Made by a program: the position numbers and the translations under genes. The notes under the pieces were generated by a model. It saw only the letters and a program-made list of their open reading frames with translations, was not told the DNA's origin and ran no database searches. A DNA stretch of 64,000 nucleotides from NCBI RefSeq assembly GCF_000498355.1, contig NZ_AVSV01000016.1, positions 118,619 to 182,618 on the forward strand, given 5' to 3'. Below, one piece after another: positions 27,700-38,020 of this stretch. Numbering within the stretch: position 1 is the first letter of the stretch; each line of letters begins with the position of its first letter. Origin of the DNA: Clostridium sp. Ade.TY (GTDB lineage: Bacteria; Bacillota; Clostridia; Clostridiales; Clostridiaceae).

Positions 27700-27728
27700 T
27701 TGAAATAGTTAATTTGTTGAAATATAAT
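27700..27728 (+). promoter_or_regulatory. Sigma-A promoter of glmU-prs
   Basis: TTGAAA (27700-27705), 17 bases, perfect TATAAT (27723-27728), about 78 bases before glmU. Confidence 0.65.
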
Positions 27729-27806
27729 AAAATAGAATTAAAATGTACGTAAATCCAATAATAATAGATAGAGTCAAAATTATAAGTAATTAATAGAGGT
27801 GGTAAA

Positions 27807-29177
27807 ATGTATAAATGTGCATTAATACTTGCAGCAGGTCAAGGTACTAGAATAAAATCAGATTTACCTAAAGTTTTACATAAAGTTTGTGGTAAAGAAA
27901 TGGTAAACCATGTTATAGATAACATGAGAAAAGCAAATATTGATGATGTAAATGTAATTATAGGAAAAGGCGCAGAGTTAGTTAAAGAACAAACTAATGA
28001 TAGAAATGTTTCTTATTCATTACAAGAAGAACAATTAGGAACAGGACATGCGGTTAAGTGTGCAGCTGAATTCTTAAAAGGAAAAAAAGGAACTGTAATA
28101 GTATTTGCTGGTGATGCACCATTAACAAAAGAGTCAACAATAGAAGAATTAATAAACACACACGAATCAAATGGAAATTCAGCAACTTTATTAAGTGCTA
28201 TAGTTGAAGACCCAACAGGATATGGAAGAATAATAAGAGATGATGAAGGCTACGTTTTAAAAATAGTTGAACATAAAGATTGTAATGAAGATGAACTATT
28301 AGTAAATGAAATGAATGCAGCAATGTATTGTTTTGATATAGAAGACTTATCTAGATCATTAGATAAACTTTCAAATAACAATACACAAGGAGAATATTAT
28401 CTTACTGATGTAATAGGTATTCTTAAAGAAGAAGGTAAAAAAGTTGGAGCTTTAGTTACTGATTATGAAGACACTATAGGAGTTAATTCAAGAGCTCAAC
28501 TTGCAGAGGCCGAAGAAATATTAAGAAATAGAATTAATTTAAAACACCTTAATAATGGTGTAACTTTAATAGATCCAAAAACAACATATATAGGAATTGA
28601 TGTTGAAATAGGAAAAGATACAATAATCTATCCTGGAACTATTTTAGAAGGAAATACTAAAATAGCTTCAAACTGTATGATAATGCAAAATTGTAGAATT
28701 AAAGATAGTATAATAAGTGAAGGTGTTACTGTAGAATCTTCAGTTATATTAGATAGTGAAGTAGGAGCAAATACTACCGTTGGACCATTTGCATATATAA
28801 GACCAGAAAGCAAAATTGGTTCAAAAGCTAGAATAGGAGATTTCGTAGAAATTAAAAAATCTACAATTGGAGATGGAACTAAAGTATCACATTTAACTTA
28901 TATAGGAGATGCTGAAGTTGGTTCTGGATGTAACTTTGGATGTGGTACTGTTGTAGTAAACTATGATGGAAAAGTTAAAAATAAAACTGTAATTGGCGAT
29001 CATAGTTTTATTGGATGTAATACAAATTTAGTTTCACCAGTAACAGTTAAAGACAATACTTATATTGCAGCAGGTTCAACAATAACTAATGATGTTAATG
29101 AAGGTGAACTTGCAGTAGCTAGAGCTAAGCAAAGAAATATACCAGGATGGGTAGAGAAAAAGGGATTAAAGAAGTAA
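27807..29177 (+). CDS. glmU: Bifunctional GlcNAc-1-phosphate uridylyltransferase/acetyltransferase
   Basis: 456 residues. The N-terminal uridylyltransferase domain opens with [19 protein letters not shown]; the C-terminal half (from about residue 250) is a left-handed beta-helix of hexapeptide repeats. It makes UDP-GlcNAc, the precursor for peptidoglycan and other envelope sugars. GAGGTGG lies before the ATG at 27807. prs follows within 58 bases without a terminator, as in Bacillus. Confidence 0.97.
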   Translation: MYKCALILAAGQGTRIKSDLPKVLHKVCGKEMVNHVIDNMRKANIDDVNVIIGKGAELVKEQTNDRNVSYSLQEEQLGTGHAVKCAAEFLKGKKGTVIVFAGDAPLTKESTIEELINTHESNGNSATLLSAIVEDPTGYGRIIRDDEGYVLKIVEHKDCNEDELLVNEMNAAMYCFDIEDLSRSLDKLSNNNTQGEYYLTDVIGILKEEGKKVGALVTDYEDTIGVNSRAQLAEAEEILRNRINLKHLNNGVTLIDPKTTYIGIDVEIGKDTIIYPGTILEGNTKIASNCMIMQNCRIKDSIISEGVTVESSVILDSEVGANTTVGPFAYIRPESKIGSKARIGDFVEIKKSTIGDGTKVSHLTYIGDAEVGSGCNFGCGTVVVNYDGKVKNKTVIGDHSFIGCNTNLVSPVTVKDNTYIAAGSTITNDVNEGELAVARAKQRNIPGWVEKKGLKK

Positions 29178-29235
29178 TCAATAAAAATTTAAATTATATA
29201 TAAAAGAGCTAAATTTGAGGAGGTCTTCATTAATT

Positions 29236-30195
29236 ATGTTAAAGCATGGAAGGAATATTAAAATATTCACAGGAAACTCACACCCAGAATTAGCGCAAGA
29301 AATTGCAAAAATATTAGGGCTAGAAGTAGGTGCAGGTGATGTAGGTACTTTTAGTGATGGAGAGATATCAGTAAATATAGGTGAAACAGTAAGAGGAGCT
29401 GATGTATTTATAGTTCAATCAACTTGTTCACCTGTAAATAATAACTTAATGGAATTACTTATAATGATTGATGCATTCAAAAGAGCATCAGCAGGCAGAA
29501 TAACAGCTGTTATTCCATACTATGGATATGCAAGACAAGATAGAAAAGCAAAATCAAGAGATCCAATAACTGCAAAATTAGTGGCGGATTTACTTACTAC
29601 AGCAGGAGCACATAGAGTTCTAACTATGGATTTACATGCTGCTCAAATCCAAGGGTATTTTAATATACCTGTGGATCATTTAGTAGGTTCACCAATACTT
29701 TCAAAATATTTTGTAGATAAAGGATTATCAGATCAAGATGATGTTGTTGTTGTTTCTCCAGACCTTGGAAGTGTAACTAGAGCAAGAAAGTTTGCAGACA
29801 GATTACATGCACCAATAGCGATAATAGATAAAAGAAGACCTAAAGCAAATGTTTCTGAAATAATGAATATTATTGGGGATGTTGAAGGAAAAAGGTGTAT
29901 ATTAATAGATGACATGATAGACACAGCAGGCACTATAACAAATGCAGCAAATGCATTAAAAGATTTGGGTGCAAAAAATGTATATGCATGTTGTACTCAT
30001 GGTGTTTTATCAGGACCAGCATTTGAAAGAATAAATAATTCAGCAATTGAAGAATTAGTAATGCTTGATACTATAAAGCTTCCAGATAACATTGATAAAG
30101 AAAAATTCAAATCAATATCAGTTGCACCTATATTTGCAGAGGCTATAAAGAGAATATATGATGATGAACCAATAAGTAAGTTATTTGAAGCATAA
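29236..30195 (+). CDS. prs: Ribose-phosphate pyrophosphokinase
   Basis: 319 residues from ATG 29236; GAGGAGGT at 29217-29224 lies inside the longer TTG-started frame. Class I PRPP synthase motifs are present: the ATP-binding [10 protein letters not shown] region, [12 protein letters not shown] and the ribose-5-phosphate loop [12 protein letters not shown]. It makes PRPP for purine, pyrimidine, histidine and NAD synthesis. The same metabolite is sensed by PurR and used by Hpt, both encoded in this window. Confidence 0.97.
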   Translation: MLKHGRNIKIFTGNSHPELAQEIAKILGLEVGAGDVGTFSDGEISVNIGETVRGADVFIVQSTCSPVNNNLMELLIMIDAFKRASAGRITAVIPYYGYARQDRKAKSRDPITAKLVADLLTTAGAHRVLTMDLHAAQIQGYFNIPVDHLVGSPILSKYFVDKGLSDQDDVVVVSPDLGSVTRARKFADRLHAPIAIIDKRRPKANVSEIMNIIGDVEGKRCILIDDMIDTAGTITNAANALKDLGAKNVYACCTHGVLSGPAFERINNSAIEELVMLDTIKLPDNIDKEKFKSISVAPIFAEAIKRIYDDEPISKLFEA

Positions 30196-30229
30196 CATTT
30201 GGTATGTTAGTACATAATATACATAAATG

Positions 30230-30258
30230 AAACCTCTAGATAAATCTAGAGGTTTTGC
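30230..30258 (+). terminator. Terminator after prs
   Basis: Bases 30230-30240 pair perfectly with 30245-30255 around TAAA, followed by TTTT. Confidence 0.9.
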
Positions 30259-30379
30259 TTTATAACTATTTATATAATAATGAAATATTACAGTTAACAA
30301 ATTGTAACTTTTATATGAAACTATATTAAAAACTGTGAAAAAATGATAAATTTATAATTGTTAGTTAAATTTAAAGTTA

Positions 30380-30400
30380 ATTAAGTAATAATTACTTAAT
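30380..30400 (+). promoter_or_regulatory. Perfect palindrome upstream of the response regulator
   Basis: Ten-base arms (TTAAGTAAT and ATTACTTAA plus one flanking pair) meet around a single A at 30390. It lies 28 bases before the response-regulator start and just ahead of its GGAGG. Two AGTTAA repeats 12 bases apart (30363 and 30375) lie upstream. Could be an operator. Confidence 0.45.
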
Positions 30401-30427
30401 AAATTAGAATTATGGAGGTATTTAAAC

Positions 30428-31114
30428 ATGGAAGGTGTTTTAGGTAAAGTTTTAATAGTCGATGATGACGAAAACATTTGCGAAGTAATAAATATGTATG
30501 TAAAAAGTGCAGGTTATGATACAAGAGTTGCACATAATGGTAAGGAAGCAGAAGAAATATTTTTAGACTATAAACCAGATATAGTTCTTTTAGATGTTAT
30601 GATACCAAATATTGACGGAATAGATGTTTTAAAATGGATAAGAAAAGAAGGAACAACACCAGTAATAATGCTTACAGCAAAAGGAGATACTTTTGATAAA
30701 GTTTTAGCTTTAGAACTTGGTGCTGACGATTATATAGTTAAACCATTTGAACCAAAGGAATTACTTGCAAGAGTAAAGGCTGTAATGAGAAGATATACAG
30801 CAGATAATACAAATAAAGAAGTTATTCAATATAACGATTTAACAATAGATGCAAATTCATATAGAGTAATTTATAAAAATAATGAAATTAAGATGCCACC
30901 TAAGGAATTCGAACTATTATATTATTTAGCATGTAATAAAAATAGAGTATTTACAAGAGAACAGTTATTATGTGAAGTTTGGGGATATGATTACCCAGGA
31001 GATTCAAGAACTGTAGACGTTCATGTTAAGAGATTAAGAGAAAAGCTACATTCAGGAGATACTTGGCAAATAGAAACTGTTTGGGGGGTAGGCTACAAAT
31101 TCGAGGTGAAGTAG
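30428..31114 (+). CDS. Two-component response regulator, OmpR/PhoB family
   Basis: 228 residues. The receiver domain (1-125) has the acidic pocket VDDDEN, phospho-acceptor Asp56 in LLDVMIP, and the LTAKGD and KPFEPKEL loops. The C-terminal winged helix (130-228) has PPKEFELLYYLACN and RTVDVHVKRLREK. The start is backed by GGAGG at 30414-30418. Its stop abuts the start of the sensor kinase gene, so the two form a pair. The signal is unknown; the adjacent protein of the same operon may be part of sensing. Confidence 0.95.
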   Translation: MEGVLGKVLIVDDDENICEVINMYVKSAGYDTRVAHNGKEAEEIFLDYKPDIVLLDVMIPNIDGIDVLKWIRKEGTTPVIMLTAKGDTFDKVLALELGADDYIVKPFEPKELLARVKAVMRRYTADNTNKEVIQYNDLTIDANSYRVIYKNNEIKMPPKEFELLYYLACNKNRVFTREQLLCEVWGYDYPGDSRTVDVHVKRLREKLHSGDTWQIETVWGVGYKFEVK

Positions 31115-32533
31115 ATGAAAAAACATAGCTTAGCATATAGGCTTATAATAACATTCACATTAATTGTAGTAATTGCACTTGTAATAGTAGCAGGTGTTTT
31201 ATCCTTATGGATTAGACAAAATTATTTTGATCAAAAGAAAGACCAATTAAATAGAGAAAGTAACATAATAGAAAGTGCAGCTATATCATATTTATCTTTA
31301 GACAAAAGTTCTAATTTAACAACGTTAAATAATGTAATGAACTTCGTAAGTAAAACAATAGATGCAGAAATATTAGTTACTGACAATTTGGGTTATACTT
31401 ATGCTGTTTCTAATAGTATTTATGAAAATTATAAATTTTCTAATATAGGAATTCCTAAAGAAGATATGGATGTATTAAAACAAGGAAAATCTATAGAATA
31501 TGGAAATGTAAAGAGTTCATCTCAAAATAACTACGTTTACTTAAAGCCTATTTTTAATAAAGATTACTTTAGTGGAGTAATAATAATGATTGTACCAACA
31601 GAAAGCATGTTAGCACCTATAATTGATGTAAATGAAGTTATATGGGGAACTGCTTTAGTTGTAATAATTATTGGTGGAATATTTGTTTACTTTTATAGTA
31701 AGAAGTCATTAGTAAAACCTATAGATCAAATTACTGCGGCAGCAAGAAGAATATCTAAAGGTGGAGTAGATGAAAGACTTGATATTAATCAAAACAATGA
31801 AATAGGTGAACTTGCTGAATCCTTTAATATAATGGCTGAATCACTTCAAACTGTAGATGATAACAGAAGAGCCTTTATATCAAATGTATCACATGAATTA
31901 AGGTCTCCTATAACTTCAATAAAAGGGTTTATATCAGGAATTTTAGATGGTGTAATTCCTAGAGATAAAGAAGGATATTATTTAAAAATCGTATATGAAG
32001 AAACTGATAGATTATCAAGATTAATAAATGATTTATTAGATATATCAGCTTTAGAATCAGGAAAAATAAATCTTAATAAGCAGGAAATAGATATAAGTAA
32101 TATTTTAAGATATACCATTGCTAAATTTGAAAGTGCTATAAATCAAAAAGGTTTAAATGTTGAAGTTGTATTAGAACAAGAACATCAATATGTAATAGGA
32201 GATAACGATAAAATAACACAGGTAGTGACTAATTTAATTGATAATGCAGTGAAATATTCTCGTGAGAATGGAAATATAAGAATAAATACAAGATCAAAAG
32301 GCGATAGAGTTTTTGTAAGTATTTATAATGATGGAGAATTGTTAAGTAAAGAACAATTAATAAAAATATGGGATAGATTCTATAAAGCGGATGTATCAAG
32401 AACTAACAAGGTAAGTACAGGACTTGGATTGCCTATAGTAAGATTAATTCTTACAGAACATGGTGAAGATATCTGGGTTGAAAATTATAAAGATACTGGT
32501 GTTATGTTTACATTTACTTTAATCAAAAAATAG
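31115..32533 (+). CDS. Two-component sensor histidine kinase
   Basis: 472 residues. Membrane helices at about 9-32 and 175-195 flank an extracellular sensor domain of roughly 140 residues. A HAMP segment (195-250) leads to the HisKA domain, with His260 in SHELRSPITS. The ATP-binding domain carries NLIDNAVKYSREN, DRFYKADVSR and the G-box GLGLPIV. It should phosphorylate the regulator encoded immediately upstream. The next gene starts 16 bases later. Confidence 0.95.
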   Translation: MKKHSLAYRLIITFTLIVVIALVIVAGVLSLWIRQNYFDQKKDQLNRESNIIESAAISYLSLDKSSNLTTLNNVMNFVSKTIDAEILVTDNLGYTYAVSNSIYENYKFSNIGIPKEDMDVLKQGKSIEYGNVKSSSQNNYVYLKPIFNKDYFSGVIIMIVPTESMLAPIIDVNEVIWGTALVVIIIGGIFVYFYSKKSLVKPIDQITAAARRISKGGVDERLDINQNNEIGELAESFNIMAESLQTVDDNRRAFISNVSHELRSPITSIKGFISGILDGVIPRDKEGYYLKIVYEETDRLSRLINDLLDISALESGKINLNKQEIDISNILRYTIAKFESAINQKGLNVEVVLEQEHQYVIGDNDKITQVVTNLIDNAVKYSRENGNIRINTRSKGDRVFVSIYNDGELLSKEQLIKIWDRFYKADVSRTNKVSTGLGLPIVRLILTEHGEDIWVENYKDTGVMFTFTLIKK

Positions 32534-32549
32534 ATTTTGGTGATATTTT

Positions 32550-33614
32550 ATGAAGAATAATGATAAAGGTAAAATAAATATAAAAAGCAAGAAGATTGTA
32601 ATCACGAGAAAAAATATTATTATAACTGGAGTTATAATATTAATCATAGTAGTAACTGGAGTGTTCTCTGTTAGACTTGCTATGAAGGAAATAAACCAAA
32701 CTATAAATAAAAAGGTTGAAGCTGCAATAAAAGAAAATAGTTTAAGTGAAGTTATAAACAAGGTTGCACCATCTTTAGTAACCATAGGAGGAAATTCTGA
32801 AGAAACTGTTTCTTCAAAGCTATCAAAAAATAATTCTACAGGAATAGTTGTTGATAGTGGTGGATTAATAATTACATCCTATGAAAAAATTAAGAATTAT
32901 AAAGAGATATTTGTAAATATACCAGCAAAAGGGGTTAAACCATTTAAAGGAACTTTGCTTGGATATAATAAAAGTGCTGATGTAGCATTGATAAAGATAC
33001 CAGCAAATGGTTTAACACCAATTAATTTTTCAAATTCTAGTTCAGTAAAAGAAGGCGAAAATGTTTATGCAATAGGAAATTCTTTAAGTAATAATTACAT
33101 AGGTCTTATTACTTCAGGAATAATAACATCAACAAATCATAAAGTGAAAATAAATGATGAATATTATCCTATAATACAAACAAATGCTGTTATGAACGAT
33201 GAAAACTTTGGTGGTATTCTTTGTAACTCAAAAGGTGAACTTGTAGGGTTAAATAGTAAGTATTTAACTGAAGAATTTAGCAAAGATAATTTATATTTTG
33301 CAACAGCCGTAGATGTAATTAAAAAATCTTTAAATGATATAATAAAAAAAGAAGATATTATAGGCATTCGTGGAGTTGAAGTTAACCTAGATAATGAGTA
33401 TAAAAAAGGTTTTTACATAAAAGATGTAATAAATAAAAGTAATGCTCAAGAATGTGGACTTAAACCTACAGATATAATTTTAACTGTTAATAGCACTAAA
33501 ATTTTATCTTATGGAGATTTAATAAAAATTCTTAAAGAAAATAAGGATAAAGGTAGTGCTGAGTTTAAAATTCTAAGAAATGGTGAAATAGAAAAAATCA
33601 ATATAGATTTATAA
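32550..33614 (+). CDS. HtrA/DegP-like membrane protein lacking the catalytic His and Ser
   Basis: 354 residues: a basic cytoplasmic start, one membrane helix (22-44), a trypsin-like domain (about 65-265) and a C-terminal PDZ domain (about 270-354). The fold features of HtrA are kept: TGIVVDSGGLIITS, SADVALIKI with Asp144, and YAIGNSL. The catalytic positions are not. Where HtrA has TNNHVV this protein has TSYEKI (Glu112 at the His position), and GNSGG is replaced by ENFGG (Phe220 for Ser). It is probably an inactive pseudoprotease, a binding or sensing partner of the kinase in the same operon. Automatic annotation as a serine protease would mislead. Confidence 0.88.
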   Translation: MKNNDKGKINIKSKKIVITRKNIIITGVIILIIVVTGVFSVRLAMKEINQTINKKVEAAIKENSLSEVINKVAPSLVTIGGNSEETVSSKLSKNNSTGIVVDSGGLIITSYEKIKNYKEIFVNIPAKGVKPFKGTLLGYNKSADVALIKIPANGLTPINFSNSSSVKEGENVYAIGNSLSNNYIGLITSGIITSTNHKVKINDEYYPIIQTNAVMNDENFGGILCNSKGELVGLNSKYLTEEFSKDNLYFATAVDVIKKSLNDIIKKEDIIGIRGVEVNLDNEYKKGFYIKDVINKSNAQECGLKPTDIILTVNSTKILSYGDLIKILKENKDKGSAEFKILRNGEIEKINIDL

Positions 33615-33617
33615 TTT

Positions 33618-33675
33618 AAAAGGAGTATGGCAAATGATTAAATATAGTCATTTGAACTACTCCTTTTATTATTTT
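33618..33675 (+). terminator. Terminator of the two-component/HtrA-like operon
   Basis: Bases 33618-33627 pair with 33658-33667, with a further inner stem CAAATGA/TCATTTG, then TATTATTTTT. Confidence 0.8.
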
Positions 33676-33815
33676 TAATATTTAAATTAATCATCAAAAA
33701 TATAGTAAGCTTTTTTTATCATAAAAATTTAGTATAATATTAAGAGGTATTTGAATAAATAAGTTTTTATTGTAAAAAATTATAGAATATAAATAATTTA
33801 GAAAGAGGAGATAAA

Positions 33816-34391
33816 ATGTTTGTAATAGTAGGCCTTGGAAATATAGGTGAAAAATATGATAATACTAGACATAACATAGGTTTTGATAGTGTAGATTATA
33901 TAGCAAATAAGTATAATATAGATATAAATAGGAAAAAATTTAAAGGACTTTATGGAGAAGGATTCATTGGTGGGGAAAAAGTTATTTTAATAAAACCTTC
34001 AACTTTTATGAATTTAAGCGGAGAATGTGTTAGAGAAATTCTTGATTTTTATAAACTTACAAATGAGGACATAATAGTTTTATATGATGATATAAGCTTA
34101 GATGTTGGAAAGATAAGAATAAGAGAAAAAGGAAGTGCTGGTGGGCACAATGGAATAAAAAATATAATTTCTCACTTAGGTACTGATAAATTTTCAAGAA
34201 TTAAAATAGGTGTAGGACAACCTAAAGGAGATTTAATAAATCATGTATTAGGTAATTTCTCAAAAGAAGAAAGAGAAGTATTAGAAGAAAGTTTAGATGT
34301 GACTAAATTAGCGGTAGATGAAATAATAAAAGAAGATATAAGTTCAGCAATGAATAAATATAATGGATTTAAAGCTAAAAAAAGTATTTAA
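33816..34391 (+). CDS. pth: Peptidyl-tRNA hydrolase
   Basis: 191 residues. The N-terminus [20 protein letters not shown] contains the conserved asparagine and catalytic histidine. STFMNLSGE and [12 protein letters not shown] are the other family motifs. It frees tRNA from stalled peptidyl-tRNA; the Bacillus orthologue is also known as spoVC. AGAGGAG precedes the ATG at 33816. mfd begins within 15 bases, the conserved pth-mfd pairing. Confidence 0.97.
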   Translation: MFVIVGLGNIGEKYDNTRHNIGFDSVDYIANKYNIDINRKKFKGLYGEGFIGGEKVILIKPSTFMNLSGECVREILDFYKLTNEDIIVLYDDISLDVGKIRIREKGSAGGHNGIKNIISHLGTDKFSRIKIGVGQPKGDLINHVLGNFSKEEREVLEESLDVTKLAVDEIIKEDISSAMNKYNGFKAKKSI

Positions 34392-34405
34392 GGATGGTGT
34401 ATAAA

Positions 34406-37400
34406 ATGAGATTAGAGGGGTTAATGGAGCCCTTAATTGAAAGCCAAAAATTTCATGAGATAAAAGAAAATATAGATAATAAAAAATTTCCTTTAGGAAT
34501 ATATGGACTATCAGAATCTGGTAGAACATATTTAATGAATGCTATATTTGAAAAATCTGATGAATCTTTAGTTATAGTTACAAATAGTGATATAGAAGCA
34601 AAAAACTTATATGAGGATCTAATATTTTACACGTCAGATGTTTATTATTTTCCAGTAAGGGAAGTTGTTTTTTATAATATAGATGCTATTTCTGGTGATT
34701 TAAGATGGGCTAGACTTAAGGTTATAAAAGAAATATTAAATAGTAAAAAGAAAATAATAGTTACTTCTATAGAGTCTTTTGCTGCAAACTATACGCCAAG
34801 AGAATATTATGAAAACCACAAAATAGAATTATCAATAAATGAAGAAGTGGATTTTAATAAGATAAATAGACTGTTGGTTGAAGGCGGCTATGAAAGAGTT
34901 GAAATGGTTGAGGGCAAAGGTGAATTTGCATTAAGAGGAGGAATACTTGATGTTTATCCACCTGACTCAATATATCCTTATAGAATAGAGCTATTTGGAG
35001 ATGAAATAGACTCAATAAGAAGATTTAATGTAGAATCACAAAGAAGTATAGATAAAGTAGAAAGTGTTAGCATTTTTCCGGCTAAAGAAATAATAATAGA
35101 TGAAGATGCAATAGAGTTTGCTAAAATTACTTTAAATAATGAATTAGAAAAAGCTTTAGAAAAAAATAAGGATAAAGAAAGTAAAGAAAAGCTTAAAGAA
35201 GTAATAAATAAAAATTTAGAAAGCTTAATTCAAACTTCAAGCTTTGAAACTATGGATTCATATATTCCATTTTTCTATAAAAAGTTAGAGAGCCTATTTG
35301 ATTATTTTAAGGGATATAACTTCATAATTGATGATACAACAAGATCACTTGGAAAATTAGAAGGTACTTATAGTGAGTTTAGAGAAAATTTTTCAATGTT
35401 TCTTCAAAAGGGAAATATATTACCTAAACATTCAGAATTACTTTTAGATTATGGTGAAGTTTTAGATAAGTTTGAAGAAAGTAAGTTAATAACTATGGAT
35501 ACATTTAAAAAAGTTAGGGATATATTAAAACCACGTTCTATTATTAATATGTCTCAAATAACTCTCCATAATTATCAAGGGCAATTGGACTTACTTATAG
35601 ATGATATAAAAGATAAAAAAAGTAAAGGATTTAAAAGTCTAATTCTTTCAGGAACAAGGACTAGAGGAGAAAGATTAGTAGAAACTTTAAGAGATAGAGA
35701 TATTGAAAGCGTTTATAAAGATAATGTTGATAATATAGCTTGCGGAGAAGTTGTAATTACTTTTGGTAATCTCCTTAAAGGATTTGAGTTTCCAGATGAA
35801 AAATTATGTGTAATATCAGATAAAGAAGTATTTGGAGAAGCAAAAAGAAAGATACCTAAAAAGAAAAAAGTTAAAAAAGGTGTAGCAAAAATAAATTCAT
35901 TTACCGAACTTAAAATAGGTGATTATGTAGTTCATGCAAATCATGGAGTTGGAGTTTATAAAGGAATTAAACAAATAGAGGTAGCGGGAAATAAGAGAGA
36001 TTATTTAGATATTGTTTATCAAAAGGGTGATAAATTATATGTTCCAGTTGATCAACTTGATCTTATACAAAAATATATAGGAACAGAAGGAAAAACGCCT
36101 AAAGTAAATAAATTAGGTGGAACAGAGTGGCAAAAAGCAAAAAGTAAAGTTAAGCAATCAATAAATGAAATAGCAAAAGATTTAGTTAAGCTTTATGCTA
36201 CTAGAGCAACATTAAAAGGACATAAGTTTAGTAAGGATACAGAATGGCAAAGACAATTTGAAGATGAATTCCCTTATGAAGAAACACCAGATCAACTTAC
36301 ATCACTTACAGAAATAAAATATGACATGGAATCTGCAAAGGCAATGGATAGACTTCTTTGTGGAGATGTAGGTTATGGAAAAACAGAAGTTGCTTTAAGA
36401 GCAGCCTTTAAAGCTGTTATGGATGGTAAGCAAGTTGCATTTTTGGTTCCAACAACAATACTTGCAGAACAACATTATAAAAATATGATTAAAAGATTTT
36501 CGGATTTTCCAATTAAAATAGATATGATAAGTAGATTTAGAACTGCAAAGCAGCAAAAGGCAACAATACAAGCAGCAAAAGAAGGAAATGTTGATATATT
36601 AGTTGGAACTCATAAATTAGTTGCAAAGGATATTCAATTTAAAGATTTAGGACTTTTAATAATAGATGAAGAGCAAAGATTTGGAGTTAAGCAAAAAGAA
36701 AAAATAAAAGAATTAAAGAAAAATGTTGATGTACTTACATTAAGTGCAACACCAATTCCAAGAACTCTTCATATGTCATTAACTGGAGCGCGTGATATTT
36801 CTGTAATAGAGACACCACCTGAAGAAAGATATCCAGTTCAGACTTATGTTATAGAACAAAATGACCAACTTATAAGGGATGCTATACTTAGAGAAATGAA
36901 CAGAGGTGGTCAAGTATTCTTTGTTTATAACCGTGTTGAAAGCATTGAAAGTATGGCAAATTATATAAAAGAATTAGTTCCGGAAAGTAAAGTAACATTT
37001 GCACATGGTAGAATGACAGAAAGACAGCTAGAAAAGGAAATGATGGATTTCATGGACAAGAAATATGATGTCTTAGTTTGTACTACAATAATAGAAACAG
37101 GTATAGATATGCCAAATGTGAACACAATAATAGTGTTTGATGCTGACAAAATGGGACTTTCTCAGTTATATCAATTAAGAGGTAGAGTTGGAAGATCAAA
37201 TAAAATAGCTTATGCTTATCTTTTATATACTAAAGATAAAATATTAACAGAAGTAGCAGAAAAAAGACTTAAGGCATTAAAAGATTTCACAGAACTTGGT
37301 TCAGGGTTTAAGATAGCTATGAGAGATCTAGAAATAAGAGGTGCCGGAAACATGATGGGTTCAGCTCAACATGGACATATGGCTACTATAGGATATGATT

Positions 37401-37918
37401 TATATTGTAGAATGCTTGAGGATACAATAAAAATTATAAAAGGTGAAATCACAAAAGAACCAGTTGAAACTACTGTTGATATTAAAGTTGATGCATATAT
37501 TCCTGGAACATTCATATCAGATGAAAATCAAAAAATTGAAGTTTATAAGAAAATTGCAGCAATTGAAAGTTTTGAAGAGTATATGGAAATTAAAGATGAA
37601 TTAGAAGATAGATATTCAGATATCCCAGATTCAGTTTATAACTTAATGGATATAGCTTATATAAAAAGTAAAGCTAAACAACTTAATATAGAAGAAATAA
37701 AAGAAACACCAAAAGGAATATTCTTTAAGTTTGAAGAAGGGGATAAAGAGCATAAAAAAGTATTTAAGATTTTAATAGAAAAATATAAAGATAATGTAAT
37801 ACTTAAGTTTGGAAGTATACCTGAATTCCAATTCAAACAAAATGGGTTCAAAAAGGAAGAAATATTACCGTTTTTCAAAAATATGTTAGATAACATAGTA
37901 AAAGTAATAAATAGTTAA
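34406..37918 (+). CDS. mfd: Transcription-repair coupling factor
   Basis: About 1170 residues. The UvrB-like N-terminal region is followed by the RNA polymerase-interacting domain (near 500-570, GDYVVHANHGVGVYKG) and the translocase with Walker A GDVGYGKTE and box IDEEQRFG. The C-terminal TRCF domain follows. Mfd removes RNA polymerase stalled at lesions and recruits UvrA. I take the ATG at 34406 because the purine run before it acts as the ribosome site; an ATG at 34394 would add four residues. Confidence 0.96.
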   Translation: MRLEGLMEPLIESQKFHEIKENIDNKKFPLGIYGLSESGRTYLMNAIFEKSDESLVIVTNSDIEAKNLYEDLIFYTSDVYYFPVREVVFYNIDAISGDLRWARLKVIKEILNSKKKIIVTSIESFAANYTPREYYENHKIELSINEEVDFNKINRLLVEGGYERVEMVEGKGEFALRGGILDVYPPDSIYPYRIELFGDEIDSIRRFNVESQRSIDKVESVSIFPAKEIIIDEDAIEFAKITLNNELEKALEKNKDKESKEKLKEVINKNLESLIQTSSFETMDSYIPFFYKKLESLFDYFKGYNFIIDDTTRSLGKLEGTYSEFRENFSMFLQKGNILPKHSELLLDYGEVLDKFEESKLITMDTFKKVRDILKPRSIINMSQITLHNYQGQLDLLIDDIKDKKSKGFKSLILSGTRTRGERLVETLRDRDIESVYKDNVDNIACGEVVITFGNLLKGFEFPDEKLCVISDKEVFGEAKRKIPKKKKVKKGVAKINSFTELKIGDYVVHANHGVGVYKGIKQIEVAGNKRDYLDIVYQKGDKLYVPVDQLDLIQKYIGTEGKTPKVNKLGGTEWQKAKSKVKQSINEIAKDLVKLYATRATLKGHKFSKDTEWQRQFEDEFPYEETPDQLTSLTEIKYDMESAKAMDRLLCGDVGYGKTEVALRAAFKAVMDGKQVAFLVPTTILAEQHYKNMIKRFSDFPIKIDMISRFRTAKQQKATIQAAKEGNVDILVGTHKLVAKDIQFKDLGLLIIDEEQRFGVKQKEKIKELKKNVDVLTLSATPIPRTLHMSLTGARDISVIETPPEERYPVQTYVIEQNDQLIRDAILREMNRGGQVFFVYNRVESIESMANYIKELVPESKVTFAHGRMTERQLEKEMMDFMDKKYDVLVCTTIIETGIDMPNVNTIIVFDADKMGLSQLYQLRGRVGRSNKIAYAYLLYTKDKILTEVAEKRLKALKDFTELGSGFKIAMRDLEIRGAGNMMGSAQHGHMATIGYDLYCRMLEDTIKIIKGEITKEPVETTVDIKVDAYIPGTFISDENQKIEVYKKIAAIESFEEYMEIKDELEDRYSDIPDSVYNLMDIAYIKSKAKQLNIEEIKETPKGIFFKFEEGDKEHKKVFKILIEKYKDNVILKFGSIPEFQFKQNGFKKEEILPFFKNMLDNIVKVINS

Positions 37919-38020
37919 AGTTATGTAATTGAACTTAATAAATAATATTGTTATACTAAAAACATGTGAAATTTTAACAAATAACTACTTTATAATAAAT
38001 AGTAAAGCGAGGGAACGTTA

